A stretch of DNA of 64,000 bases from positions 1 through 64,000 of the forward strand of contig PBLQ01000059.1 in the NCBI GenBank assembly GCA_002721815.1. Direction: 5' to 3'. The notes beneath the pieces were generated by a model. It did not search any database. It saw nothing but the letters and a program-made list of their open reading frames with translations, and was not told the DNA's origin. The translations under genes were made by a program, and so were the position numbers. Within the stretch, counting starts at the first letter, position 1, and each line of letters opens with the position of its first letter. Shown one piece after another: positions 16,759 through 26,274 of this stretch. Source of the DNA: Myxococcales bacterium (GTDB lineage Bacteria > Myxococcota > UBA727 > GCA-2721815).

Positions 16759-19700
16759 ATGATTCAGCCTATTTTAAGAGTTTGCTTAGTGCTCCTTGTA
16801 GTTTCAGGACTGGGTGCGTGTGCCACCATGCAATCCTTTCCGGGACCAAGTTCCTACCCGGCCAAATGGGAATGGACGCTGAGGGCATCTGCGGACGCCC
16901 CCGAGGTGCGGGAGTTGCTCAAGTTGTTTTACAGTGCACCCGAATACAACGATACTCTCAGAACTCAGGTGGCCAAACTGTTACAGTCGCACCCCCATCA
17001 TGGTGACGCACATGATATGGCGGCCGTGCTAGGCATGCTCGACGGGCGGCCCGATGTGGCTTGGTGGCACTGGTCGCAAGCGGCAAGGGATACGAATTGG
17101 CCATATACCGCCTACGCGCTTGGCCGCCTGCGAACCTTGGACTTGAGCGTCCGGCAAAAACAGGAAATGATTAATCTATGCGAGCATCTTGCTGGTAAAC
17201 ACCCCAGTGGCGAGGTGCGATCACGTGCTTTAGACATGGCTGGGGCTTATTATTTTCAGCTCGGTGATTTAGAGAAATCCATCGATGCCTATGCCAAACT
17301 GGGGTACGTGCGAGACTGGTCATTGCTGGGCGTTTTAGACAACGACCAAGGGAAGGGGTTTTTTACACCCTTTGCGCCTGAGAAAAAGGTTGATTTGGCC
17401 AGTGAAGAAAAAGGGATTCTACACGCCATTAAATGGCGAAACCAAACCAGCAACTCTCATTCAGGACGGGTGTACCTCAGCCAATATATGTCTCCAAGTC
17501 GTCAGGCCCTTGCCTACATGACCACTTGGTTTAACAGTGCCCGTGACGATAAGATTCAACTGCGTATTTCCACCAGTGACCCCATTCGTGTTTGGGTGAA
17601 CAACACTCTGGTGGTGTCCGAACAACATATCTCCGGTTACCACTTCGACAATGTGGTTGTCACGGTACCCGTCAATCAAGGGGAAAACCATCTTCTAATT
17701 AAAAGTGCCAATCAAAAAGGTTCCTGGACGGTGGGCGTGAGAGCCACGGACCTAGAAGGGGATGCCTTGCGGAATTTAGCTTTCCGAACTGCACCTCAGC
17801 TTCAAAATCATGGCGAGGCGACTCAAAGTACAGTTGGGCGAGCGATTGGCCTAAAATTCGAATCTCAAACAGGCACCCTCAGGGACCCCATCGTCCAAAT
17901 CTATACGCTCTTGGAGCAAGGTTACTGGAAGGATGCGGTAGAAGTGGCCCAGCTTTTGAATACACCGTCAATCAACAGCATTGCTGCCATCCAAGCGATG
18001 GCCGATGCCTTTTTGGTCAACGGCGAAGAGGGCAAGACCATCGATCTTATCAACCGGGCCATCAGCCAAACGAACCACTCATTGCCGGGCCTGCTGAGCA
18101 AGCGGGCGAACTTTTATGCCAGCCGTGACCGCGAAGACAAAGCCCAACAAGATTTGCTCGACGCATATGAAGCTCAGCCTCAAAGTGCATGGTTGGCTTT
18201 GGAACTGGCAGACCATTTTTCGGGTCGTGGATGGTATGTTGATGCTTGTCGCCTGGCCAAGGAAGCCACCGAAAGGGCGCCAGATTTGGCCAGGGGCCAC
18301 TACGCGCTGGCCACCTGCCTACAAGAAATGGGGTACGAGAAAAAGGCGAGACAAGAGTACCAGCGAGCCCATCACCTCGAGAAGGGTAGCCTGAGTTACG
18401 TCCGTCGGCTTTACCACAAAAGCAAGCAAAGCCTGGATTACAGTGCGGCCCGAAAATACGCTTTATGGGAAAACAATTTGGTGCCCCAAAGTATTTCGCC
18501 AAAGCTCAAAATGGCGGTTTTGGAACGTATTATGGGCAATACGGCTGCCTCCGAAAAATGGCTGGAGAAAATGGTGGCGCAAGATCCAGATTTTGCGCGC
18601 CCCTATCGAGAGAAAGCCATCATGGCCCATGAACGCGGCGAACAAGAGGCTGCCATTGGGCTCTTCAAAGAGGCCTTGTCACGGGACCCTGATAACACCG
18701 CTTTGGCTGATCTTATCGAATACATGGAGCCTCAAGGCCTTGGCTGGATGGAGGCTTGGGTCCCTCAAGATGACGAAATTCAAAGGGCCATTCAAAGAGC
18801 CCCTCAAGTGGATGTGATGCCAGGCTCTCATTTTGTGACGCTGCTTGATGATGAGGTAGCCGAAGTGGCCAACGATGGTTCAGCCAAGCGCGTGGTGACC
18901 CAGGTGAATATGGCTGTCACCAAAACGGGTAGGGACCAAATGATAAGAGCATATTTGCCCTATGCGGGAAAAACACGGTTGCTGAAGGCCTATGCCATCC
19001 AGCCAGATGGTGCCCGGCAAGAAGCATCGTCCATCCGGGGCAGTAATATCCGTTTTCGGAAAGTTGAAAAAGGAACTGTCGTGGTGGTTCAATATGTCCA
19101 TTACGCCATGCCAGCACAGTTCATGCCTAACGAGTACTTTGCATCATGGTTTTTTCAAGGAACCGGAAACCAAGTGGAAAAGTCACGTTGGGTGCTGGCC
19201 TTCGACGAAAAGCGGCATTTAAACATCAAAATACAAGGTGACGTGAAGCACCAGAAAAAAAACGAGGGCAATCAACAAGTCCACATATTTTCCGCTGAGG
19301 GTGTCGCCCCATTGGTGCCCGAACAATTCATGCCGCCGGTGCGAGATTTGGTGAACCGCGTGTCTTTGAGTACGGTGAAAAGCTGGGACGAATATGTCGC
19401 CTGGGAAAAAGCTTTGCTGTCCACCGTTTTTCGCGAAGAGCCACGACTCCGACAGCTCGCGATGGAAATCACGGCAGGCACCAACACTAAAAAAGAAGCA
19501 CTTGACCGCCTCTACCACTACGCAACGCAGGAGATCCGATACCAACAAGACTATGAAAATACCATCGCTGGTGTGAAGCCTCACGCCTGCCCAGTGGTTT
19601 TAGAAAGAGGATATGGGGACTGCAAAGACAAAGCAGTGCTACTCATTTTGTTGGCCAAGCAAATGGGCATCAAACTCAATTTTGCCATTTTGCGGACCAC

Positions 19701-20556
19701 CAATGCCGGGGCCGTCGAGGTGGAAGTACCCAATCAGCAATTCAACCACGCCATTGTTCACGTGCCCGAACAGGAAGGCTTTGAGTCCGGCTTCTTTTTG
19801 GACCCAACCACCGATGGGCTTGATTTGGGCGTGCTCCGGAACGATGACCAGGGCGCCACCAGCTTGGTGCTCAACCCTGAAACAGGGAAGTGGGCCTTTA
19901 TTCCCATCCCATACCAAAATGCCAGCGAACAGTGGGAGTATTACAACGTGAGCATCGATATCGAGGGTGCCAAAGCAGCGGAGGCTATAATGGACCTTCA
20001 AGTTCGCGGGCTCGGGGCTTCCAAAATTAGAAAAGTACTTCGTTCTCAAGAGCAAGCAGAAAAGTTCTACGCGATTTTAGCCTCTCAAATTTTTCCTGGT
20101 GCCTCCCTGAAGGATGCGAGTGCTGAAAACCACACGGATATCGTTTCTCCATTGTCTTTAAAGCTCGAGGCTGATGTGACCACATCGTTGCAGCAAAAAG
20201 AACGAGGGTGGCGCTTTCAATTGCCCAACATTTTTCCATTGCGGCAACTGGTGAACCTTGAAAAGAGGACCACACCTTTAAGGATTGGCCCGCCCAGCCA
20301 TATGAAACAGCGTATCCAAGTCAATATTCCCAGTGGGCACCGGGTAACGAGCGTTCCTGAAAACATCAAGGTTAACCACGGGTGCTTCGATGTCACCCGA
20401 ACCACCAAAAAGAGTGCGCAGACAGTGGATATCGATTTCCACCTGGTGAGACGTTGTGTGGAGGTGTCACCCGAGGAATACAGCGAATTTCGCGCAGCCG
20501 TCCTCAAAGTCCTACAGCAAATGCAAGAATCTATTGATTTTGAACGTGGCCGATAG
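16759..20556 (+). CDS. Large lipoprotein with TPRs, DUF3857 and transglutaminase-like domain
   Basis: A 1265-aa predicted lipoprotein (lipobox GLGAC, Cys21). Residues about 50-200 look TPR-like. About 233-334 form a jelly-roll-like module (IRVWVNNTLVV, then GENHLLIKSANQKGSW). TPRs follow at about 380-680, then DUF3857 at about 705-820. A transglutaminase-like domain completes the fold with a full triad: Cys955 (GYGDCKDKA), His997 (FNHAIVH) and Asp1015 (LDPT). A C-terminal beta domain follows. DUF3857-transglutaminase proteins are usually envelope proteins of unknown substrate; peptide cross-linking or cleavage is possible. ATG 16759 was preferred over TTG 16741 because it gives a standard lipoprotein signal and has GAAGAGG upstream. 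Confidence 0.85.
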   Translation: MIQPILRVCLVLLVVSGLGACATMQSFPGPSSYPAKWEWTLRASADAPEVRELLKLFYSAPEYNDTLRTQVAKLLQSHPHHGDAHDMAAVLGMLDGRPDVAWWHWSQAARDTNWPYTAYALGRLRTLDLSVRQKQEMINLCEHLAGKHPSGEVRSRALDMAGAYYFQLGDLEKSIDAYAKLGYVRDWSLLGVLDNDQGKGFFTPFAPEKKVDLASEEKGILHAIKWRNQTSNSHSGRVYLSQYMSPSRQALAYMTTWFNSARDDKIQLRISTSDPIRVWVNNTLVVSEQHISGYHFDNVVVTVPVNQGENHLLIKSANQKGSWTVGVRATDLEGDALRNLAFRTAPQLQNHGEATQSTVGRAIGLKFESQTGTLRDPIVQIYTLLEQGYWKDAVEVAQLLNTPSINSIAAIQAMADAFLVNGEEGKTIDLINRAISQTNHSLPGLLSKRANFYASRDREDKAQQDLLDAYEAQPQSAWLALELADHFSGRGWYVDACRLAKEATERAPDLARGHYALATCLQEMGYEKKARQEYQRAHHLEKGSLSYVRRLYHKSKQSLDYSAARKYALWENNLVPQSISPKLKMAVLERIMGNTAASEKWLEKMVAQDPDFARPYREKAIMAHERGEQEAAIGLFKEALSRDPDNTALADLIEYMEPQGLGWMEAWVPQDDEIQRAIQRAPQVDVMPGSHFVTLLDDEVAEVANDGSAKRVVTQVNMAVTKTGRDQMIRAYLPYAGKTRLLKAYAIQPDGARQEASSIRGSNIRFRKVEKGTVVVVQYVHYAMPAQFMPNEYFASWFFQGTGNQVEKSRWVLAFDEKRHLNIKIQGDVKHQKKNEGNQQVHIFSAEGVAPLVPEQFMPPVRDLVNRVSLSTVKSWDEYVAWEKALLSTVFREEPRLRQLAMEITAGTNTKKEALDRLYHYATQEIRYQQDYENTIAGVKPHACPVVLERGYGDCKDKAVLLILLAKQMGIKLNFAILRTTNAGAVEVEVPNQQFNHAIVHVPEQEGFESGFFLDPTTDGLDLGVLRNDDQGATSLVLNPETGKWAFIPIPYQNASEQWEYYNVSIDIEGAKAAEAIMDLQVRGLGASKIRKVLRSQEQAEKFYAILASQIFPGASLKDASAENHTDIVSPLSLKLEADVTTSLQQKERGWRFQLPNIFPLRQLVNLEKRTTPLRIGPPSHMKQRIQVNIPSGHRVTSVPENIKVNHGCFDVTRTTKKSAQTVDIDFHLVRRCVEVSPEEYSEFRAAVLKVLQQMQESIDFERGR

Positions 20557-20570
20557 AGCGAAAGGGGAAC

Positions 20571-20605
20571 CGCTACTTGCCATGAACAAGTAGCGTTGTT
20601 TTTTT
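20571..20605 (+). terminator. Rho-independent terminator of the TPR/transglutaminase gene
   Basis: A perfect 9-bp stem (CGCTACTTG 20571-20579, CAAGTAGCG 20587-20595) with a 7-nt loop is followed by TTGTTTTTTT. The T tract overlaps the stop codon of the convergent serC gene. Confidence 0.88.
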
Positions 20606-21680
20606 ACCCGTTTTGTTGTGCGAAATCATTCATGAATGCCACCAGTGTTTTCACGCTTTCGAGAGGCATGGCATTGTAGATGGAGGCACGAATACCGCCC
20701 ACGGAACGGTGACCCTTCAGGTTGGTCATTTTGGCCTCAATGCTGGCTTGAATAAACTTCGCATCGAGGTCGGCGTTGGGGGTGGTGAAAGTGACGTTCA
20801 TCCATGAACGGTCTTTGTTGGCTGCCGTGCCTTTGTAGAAACCACTGTTGTCGATGGCATCATAAAGAATTTTTGATTTGGCTGCATTCAGCTCTGCAAT
20901 CGCGGGCAAACCACCTTGGTCAAGGAGCCATTGGGCATTCAGGCCCAGCAGGTAGATGCCCCAAGTGGGTGGCGTGTTGAATAAGGAATTTTTACTCGCA
21001 TGGGTTTGGTAATTGAGCATGGTGGGCAGTTCTTTTTGACTGCGTTCCAACAGATCTTTCCGAATGATAACCAGTGTGACCCCAGAAGGACCCATGTTCT
21101 TTTGAGCGCCACCGTAAATCATGGCGTATTTAGACATGTCCACGGGGCGTGACAGGATGTCAGAGGACATGTCGGCCACCAAGGGGACATCACCCACATT
21201 GGGGGTGTCGTGAAATTGAGTTCCAAAAATGGTGTTGTTGGTGGTGATGTGCACGTAATCTGCATTGGGCGTCAGATTCAGTTCTTCAGGGATGTAATTA
21301 AAATTCTCCGCTTCGGAGGTGCCTGCGATATTCACCTCACCCACGCGCTGGGCTTCTTTGACGGCTTTTTGAGACCAAGCACCGGTAACCACGTAATCTG
21401 CCTTACGAGAGACGGTCAGCAGATTAAGGGGCGCCATGTAAAATTGCAGCGAAGCGCCACCTTGAAGGAAAAGAATTTCGTGGTCTTCGCCAATCCCCAT
21501 CAGTTTGCGAAGGGATGCGATGGCTCCGTTATGAATCTCATCATACACTTTGGACCGATGGCTCATTTCCATGACGCTCATTCCGGCGCCTTTGTAGTCC
21601 ACCAAGTCAGCTTGGGCTTGTTCCAAAACCTGGAGCGGCAAAGTTGCAGGTCCAGCACTAAAATTGATCACACGATTCAT
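20604..21680 (-). CDS. serC: Phosphoserine aminotransferase
   Basis: A PLP-dependent class V aminotransferase that converts 3-phosphohydroxypyruvate and glutamate to phosphoserine and 2-oxoglutarate in serine synthesis; it also acts in pyridoxine synthesis. It opens with the family hallmark NRVINFSAGPATLP, has MEMSHRSKVY near residue 40, and the PLP-lysine motif YGGAQKNMGPSGVT near 190. Length (358 aa) is normal. Two consecutive ATGs exist (21683 and 21680); the second has the better distance to GGAG. The gene starts only 12 bp after metG and is probably co-transcribed with it. Confidence 0.96.
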   Translation of the reverse strand: MNRVINFSAGPATLPLQVLEQAQADLVDYKGAGMSVMEMSHRSKVYDEIHNGAIASLRKLMGIGEDHEILFLQGGASLQFYMAPLNLLTVSRKADYVVTGAWSQKAVKEAQRVGEVNIAGTSEAENFNYIPEELNLTPNADYVHITTNNTIFGTQFHDTPNVGDVPLVADMSSDILSRPVDMSKYAMIYGGAQKNMGPSGVTLVIIRKDLLERSQKELPTMLNYQTHASKNSLFNTPPTWGIYLLGLNAQWLLDQGGLPAIAELNAAKSKILYDAIDNSGFYKGTAANKDRSWMNVTFTTPNADLDAKFIQASIEAKMTNLKGHRSVGGIRASIYNAMPLESVKTLVAFMNDFAQQNG

Positions 21681-21692
21681 CATTTACTCCAT

Positions 21693-23696
21693 TTAAGAAA
21701 TCTTATCGCCTGGTTGGGCGCCAAGTGCAGTCACCATCACCGGGGTTTTATCCCCGGCAGCCAAAATCATGCCTTCGCTGACCCCAAACCGCATTTTACG
21801 AGGTTTGAGGTTGGCCACCAAAACCACCATGGTGCCCAAGAGGTCTTCTTTCGCAACATGGGCTTTCAGGCCGGCAAATACTTGTCGTTGCCCGAGGTCG
21901 CCCACATCCAATTCAACCCGGTACAGTTTGTCTGCGCCTTCGACATCTTCCACTGTTTTAACCAGGGCGGCACGAAGGTCCGTTTTGAAAAAAGTGTCGA
22001 TGTTGATGGTGTCATCTTTTTTGACTTCTTTGTCTTTGTTAGGCTTGGCGGTCTGTTGGGCTGAGGTTTCAACCATTTTGTTCACCTTTTTGGGGTCGAT
22101 GCGTTCGAACAAACGGGGGTAGGGGGTGAGGAGGGTACCTGGCTCGATCATGGTCAGGGCATTGTCAAAATTGAATGAATCGGGTGCCATACCCAGCATT
22201 TCCTCAGTTTGTGCCGCAACTTTCGGAAGGATTGGCTTGAGGTAAGCAAGACACGCTTTGCCCACATGCAGTGCGGTGGACAACTGCCCATGCGCCAATT
22301 CAGGGTTTTCTTTTACGGTTTTCCATGGCGCAGAATCTTGAAGGTATTTATTGGCTTCATCTGCCATTGTGACGACGTTGCGAACCACTTGGGCGTAATT
22401 GCGAGCCAGGTAAAGGTCTGGGACCCCAACGCCAATCTCGTGGACATTTTGGACCATTTGCTCTGCGGCCGGATCCATAGCCCCGGTTTTCCCTTCGAAA
22501 TAACGATGCAGCATCGGGACGGTTCTGGAAGTCAGATTAACGATTTTATTCACCAAATCGGCGTTCACTCTGAATGCAAAATCCTCAAGGTTTAAATCGA
22601 TATCTTTAGCGTTGTCGTTGAGTTTGCAGGCGAAATAGTAGCGCAGCGTTTGCGGGTCGAGATGCTCTGCGAAAGTGTCTGCCATGATAAAGGTGCCGCG
22701 CGATTTAGACATTTTTTCACCATCTACAGTAAGCATGCCATGAACGGCGACCGTATCTGGCAGATTATAGCCAGCGGCCATGAGCATGGCCGGCCAAAAT
22801 AGAGTGTGAAAATAAACGATGTCTTTGCCAATGAAATGAACGATCTTGGTCTCGGGGTTTTTCCAGTAATCCCAGACCTCTTGGCCTCGTTCCTTCGCTG
22901 CCTTTTCTGCGAGGGAAATATAGCCAATAGGGGCATCTAGCCAAACATAGAAATATTTGTTGTCTTCACCAGGTATTTTAAACCCGAAATAAGGGCCATC
23001 TCGGCTAATGTCCCAATCTCTTAGGCCGTCTTCAAACCATCTCTCAAGGTAGTGCCGCGTATCGCTATTAATAACGCCTGGGCGGTCCAGATAAGATTTG
23101 AGTTGGTCTGCATAGGCGCCCAACTCGAAAAAGTAATGGAGGCTGGATTTTAAAACCGGGGTTGCGCCAGAAATTACGCTTGCGGGAGATTTAAGTTCGG
23201 TAGGCCTATAGGTGGCACCGCAACTTTCGCAACAATCACCGTACTGATCGGGCGCCTCGCATTTTGGACATGTCCCCTTGATCATTCTGTCGGGCAAAAA
23301 TCGATTTTCTTGTGGGTCGAAGTATTGCTCCACCTCTCTGGTGGCGATGTGCCCAGCCTCTTGCAGGGCCGCAAAAATTTTGTGGGCGTGCGCTTCATTG
23401 CTGCTGGTATGTGTGGTTCCGTAACCCCCATCGTAGGTCACGTCAAAAGAGGCCAAGCTTTTCGCATGCGCATCTCGCCACATTTGAGCAAACGCTTCGG
23501 GCTTCTTGCCCTGTTTCATGGCATTGAGTTCTATGGGCGTCCCGTGAGAATCGGCGCCACAAATGGACAAGACCTCGTGGCCCGCCATTTGTAATGCACG
23601 AACGAAAATGTTGACCTGAACATGTTCCACCATGTGGCCAATGTGAATGGGCCCGTTGGCATAGGGGAGAGCAGGCGTCACCAAGTATCGTGTCAT
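21693..23696 (-). CDS. metG: Methionyl-tRNA synthetase with C-terminal tRNA-binding domain
   Basis: A class I synthetase charging initiator and elongator tRNA-Met in the cytoplasm. The protein (667 aa) carries the HIGH motif as HIGHMVEH near residue 20, a four-Cys zinc knuckle (CPKCEAPDQYGDCCESC, about 145-162), and the KMSKS motif (GEKMSKSRGTF, about 330). The C-terminal 110 residues form the EMAP/Trbp tRNA-binding domain (IDTFFKTDLRAALV to EGMILAAGD), which also dimerises the enzyme. The frame is open 14 codons further upstream, but ATG 23696 has GAGG and puts TRYLVTPALPYANG at the N terminus as in other MetRS. Confidence 0.97.
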   Translation of the reverse strand: MTRYLVTPALPYANGPIHIGHMVEHVQVNIFVRALQMAGHEVLSICGADSHGTPIELNAMKQGKKPEAFAQMWRDAHAKSLASFDVTYDGGYGTTHTSSNEAHAHKIFAALQEAGHIATREVEQYFDPQENRFLPDRMIKGTCPKCEAPDQYGDCCESCGATYRPTELKSPASVISGATPVLKSSLHYFFELGAYADQLKSYLDRPGVINSDTRHYLERWFEDGLRDWDISRDGPYFGFKIPGEDNKYFYVWLDAPIGYISLAEKAAKERGQEVWDYWKNPETKIVHFIGKDIVYFHTLFWPAMLMAAGYNLPDTVAVHGMLTVDGEKMSKSRGTFIMADTFAEHLDPQTLRYYFACKLNDNAKDIDLNLEDFAFRVNADLVNKIVNLTSRTVPMLHRYFEGKTGAMDPAAEQMVQNVHEIGVGVPDLYLARNYAQVVRNVVTMADEANKYLQDSAPWKTVKENPELAHGQLSTALHVGKACLAYLKPILPKVAAQTEEMLGMAPDSFNFDNALTMIEPGTLLTPYPRLFERIDPKKVNKMVETSAQQTAKPNKDKEVKKDDTINIDTFFKTDLRAALVKTVEDVEGADKLYRVELDVGDLGQRQVFAGLKAHVAKEDLLGTMVVLVANLKPRKMRFGVSEGMILAAGDKTPVMVTALGAQPGDKIS

Positions 23697-23842
23697 TTGT
23701 GCCTCATAGATAGATGTCCGCTTAGGTTCATACCTCAAACAGAGCGCGATTCAACGTATTTAGGCCCCTAAGACACAATTCTGGGGGTGTCTGGCTCAAT
23801 ATTTTGCTATATTTTAAGGGACTGCGTCGCTTAGGAGCCAAC

Positions 23843-24406
23843 TTGATAACGTTCAAGTGCTTATTTTTTATAATTTTTTCCGGGATCCTGTTGGGAGGCT
23901 GTGGGCACACCACACTCGTCAAAACAGACCCTCCAGGGGGGTATCTCACCCTCGATGGTGAAAGTCTGGGTAAGGTGCCAGAGGAGGGACTCATCATCAA
24001 AAGAAAACCCGGTCATGGCCCTGTGGCCTACCAACTGGTGTACATCGACGGTTTCGAAACCCGTGGTCTTATTGAGCGCGATAAGCCGGCCATCCTTCCC
24101 CTGGGGATGGCAACGGCAGCGGGCCTCATTTGTTTGCCATCCATGTGTGGGCTGGGTGCCTGTATTGCTAACCCTGGGTGGTTGTCTGGCGTACTTCTGG
24201 GGTCTGTTCTTTCTGCTGGAGGGTGCCAAGCACTCATGGCGGTGGCGTCTCCATGGACCTTACCTTTAGCAGGCACCATGGGTTTCTTGGGCTTTTTACC
24301 AGCCGCGATCTTATTGAAGGCGGAACACCTGCCTCGCGAACTTGTACTCCAAAAAGCCCCGCATGGAACACCAGATGGCCCTTCGCCCCAGGAGATGCCA
24401 TTTTGA
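23843..24406 (+). CDS. PEGA-like lipoprotein with two membrane segments
   Basis: A 187-aa lipoprotein (lipobox LLGGC). The first 60 residues after the Cys resemble a PEGA-type surface repeat (TDPPGGYLTLDGESLGKVP), followed by a Gly/Ala-rich region with two or three hydrophobic stretches (about 85-160) and a Pro-rich tail. The start is taken as TTG 23843, with AGGAG 6 nt upstream; a TTG at 23804 lacks such a site. Its TGA overlaps the TTG start of the next gene, so the two are translationally coupled. This is the first gene of a three-gene cassette (23843-26273) that seems to encode cell-surface proteins. Confidence 0.75.
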   Translation: MITFKCLFFIIFSGILLGGCGHTTLVKTDPPGGYLTLDGESLGKVPEEGLIIKRKPGHGPVAYQLVYIDGFETRGLIERDKPAILPLGMATAAGLICLPSMCGLGACIANPGWLSGVLLGSVLSAGGCQALMAVASPWTLPLAGTMGFLGFLPAAILLKAEHLPRELVLQKAPHGTPDGPSPQEMPF

Positions 24407-25704
24407 ATCTGAAACGCCTCTCAATCGCCATCTTTGCTTTCGGCCTGTGCTTTCTCGGTTGTGGCCCAGAGCCTCTTGGCGGGGAACTCACCCTGAAGGT
24501 GGTGGCCCCAAATGATGATTTCGCGAGCTACGAACTCCGGCAAGTTCAAGTTTCAAATGTGGAGAACATTTACCAACTGCAACATGCGAATTTTAAGTTC
24601 TTAGGGGGTGGTTTGTTAGAGGGGGATGACATGCAAAACCTTTTAACCTCTGAGGTCACACCCCAGAGTTTCGCAACGCAGACGCGGTCTCATTTTGACC
24701 AAACCCTCGAACCCCACTTAGCGATACGGGACGAGGTGGTTCACGCCCAGGATTTCCACAGCTTGATGGCTTTGTCTGCGTTTGCTGGTTTTGAAAAAAT
24801 ATGGGGCTGGTATGTCAATGATATTGGAGATCGGTCCACGGCCACCACAGAACCAGGCTACGTGGTCTTTTATGGCGACATTGTACCCTCAAATCTGCTG
24901 CCAGTGCCCATGATTCAAATGGACAACGCTGTCTATTTGGCAGGTGTAGACGTCTGGATGGTTTTCCCGGTTGGCAACCAAGAGGGTGTGCCTTACGCGA
25001 TGAATCAAGGTGTTTTGGCCCATGAGTTTCACCATCGCATCTTTTTCCAAAACGTTTGGACCACGAGTGCATTTGACCGTTGGAAGTCGATTTTGAGTGC
25101 CACCGAAAGTCTGAGCGCGTCTGAGCAACGAAATCTCAATTTGCTCCGTGCTTTGGATGAAGGTTTGGCCGATATCAACGCCATTGGATACACAAAAAAT
25201 ATTGGCTTTATGGAACCCTCTTTCCACAGTGAACATTTGGATGTGGTGAGCGCTGAATTGCTGGGTGCAGAAAGTTTGCGGCGAAATATTGAAAGCGACT
25301 TCGTCGACAGGGCCACCTACGACAATTTAGGCGATGACAGCCTGGAGCACGCCTTGGTAGACGGTTGTGGTGTCGCACAAAATTTCACAACGTCTGGTGA
25401 CATTTTATCAGGTCAAGCTTGGAGTCCCTACTGTCTTGGGTCCGTGGTGGCGAGGACGATTTGGGAGGGTGTGGGTCGTGACCATCAATTGTTGCGAGAA
25501 GTCATGCTCCCTGCAATTAATCAAACCTTGTTCCATCTTGGAGAGGTCCTCGGCACCGACCAAGATTTTGACTTTGATGTGTTTTTCCAGCTTCTTCTAG
25601 AAAGTTTGCCAAACACATTTGATACTGCTGATTTGTGTTCCGAAATTGCAACGCGTTTTTCCTCATTGGCCACTGCGGACAGGATCCCTTTATGCGCTTT
25701 TTGA
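24403..25704 (+). CDS. Lipoprotein with HExxH zinc-peptidase motif
   Basis: A 433-aa predicted lipoprotein (lipobox CFLGC near residue 20). It holds a gluzincin-like zinc site: H207-E-F-H-H211 in LAHEFHHRIFF, and about 42 residues later DEGLAD, whose Glu253 could be the third zinc ligand. This suggests a secreted metallopeptidase, possibly acting at the outer membrane, but I do not recognise the family. The TTG start at 24403 overlaps the preceding TGA and has AGGAG 8 nt upstream; the frame is open to 24178, but that part is a shadow of the upstream gene. The next gene starts inside its last codons. No other peptidase motif is visible. Confidence 0.75.
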   Translation: MNLKRLSIAIFAFGLCFLGCGPEPLGGELTLKVVAPNDDFASYELRQVQVSNVENIYQLQHANFKFLGGGLLEGDDMQNLLTSEVTPQSFATQTRSHFDQTLEPHLAIRDEVVHAQDFHSLMALSAFAGFEKIWGWYVNDIGDRSTATTEPGYVVFYGDIVPSNLLPVPMIQMDNAVYLAGVDVWMVFPVGNQEGVPYAMNQGVLAHEFHHRIFFQNVWTTSAFDRWKSILSATESLSASEQRNLNLLRALDEGLADINAIGYTKNIGFMEPSFHSEHLDVVSAELLGAESLRRNIESDFVDRATYDNLGDDSLEHALVDGCGVAQNFTTSGDILSGQAWSPYCLGSVVARTIWEGVGRDHQLLREVMLPAINQTLFHLGEVLGTDQDFDFDVFFQLLLESLPNTFDTADLCSEIATRFSSLATADRIPLCAF

Positions 25705-26273
25705 GCTTGATTGTGGTCTTTTTGTCCGGCTTTCATGCATCTCAGCTGTGGGGGGCGCCTCCCAAAGGGCAGCATCACCTTTGGGCGGGCTGGGGCGTGA
25801 GCCAATCCGAATCATTTTGGGCTGCACGTTCTCCTGCAGTACCAAAATGGCATCTGAATTGGGAAACATATACGCCGTGGACCTTGGCGCCCGAAGAGGT
25901 TTGGGCAAGCCCCCTGCGGGCCATTGTGGGGCTGAGCGCCTATTCGGGGTGGGGCAATGGTACACAAGATTTTGGACAGCAGCAGTCTGCCATGAACGGT
26001 GAGTTGGGTGTGGCACTCGGGCCCTCGATGGAGGGGTCACTTTTTCGTCTGGGGTGCGAAATAGTGGTGTTGTCTCAAATGGGCATGACCTTAACTGAAA
26101 TGCACGCTCTCGATCACAAACAGACTGAGCTCCATTGGACAGCGCTCCTTGGCGTTGGCCCAGGCTGGTATGTTGGGTGGGGGGACCTGGCCCTTCGCCA
26201 GCAAACATTACTGGGCTACGGCATCAACGGTTATCACCATGAGGTGCGTCTGGCCTTGGGTTATACATTTTAG
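25692..26273 (+). CDS. Putative outer-membrane beta-barrel protein
   Basis: A 193-aa protein with a signal peptide (about residues 1-22, ending ASQLWGA) and a body of alternating hydrophobic and polar residues rich in Trp, Tyr and Gly. It ends in LALGYTF with a C-terminal Phe, the usual end of a BAM-inserted barrel. Eight strands would fit the length. ATG 25692 lies 13 bp inside the preceding gene, with AGGA upstream. It converges with pmbA, the two stops being 1 bp apart. Its link to the HExxH lipoprotein suggests a shared envelope task, but no function can be named. Confidence 0.7.
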   Translation: MRFLSLIVVFLSGFHASQLWGAPPKGQHHLWAGWGVSQSESFWAARSPAVPKWHLNWETYTPWTLAPEEVWASPLRAIVGLSAYSGWGNGTQDFGQQQSAMNGELGVALGPSMEGSLFRLGCEIVVLSQMGMTLTEMHALDHKQTELHWTALLGVGPGWYVGWGDLALRQQTLLGYGINGYHHEVRLALGYTF

Positions 26274-26274
26274 C

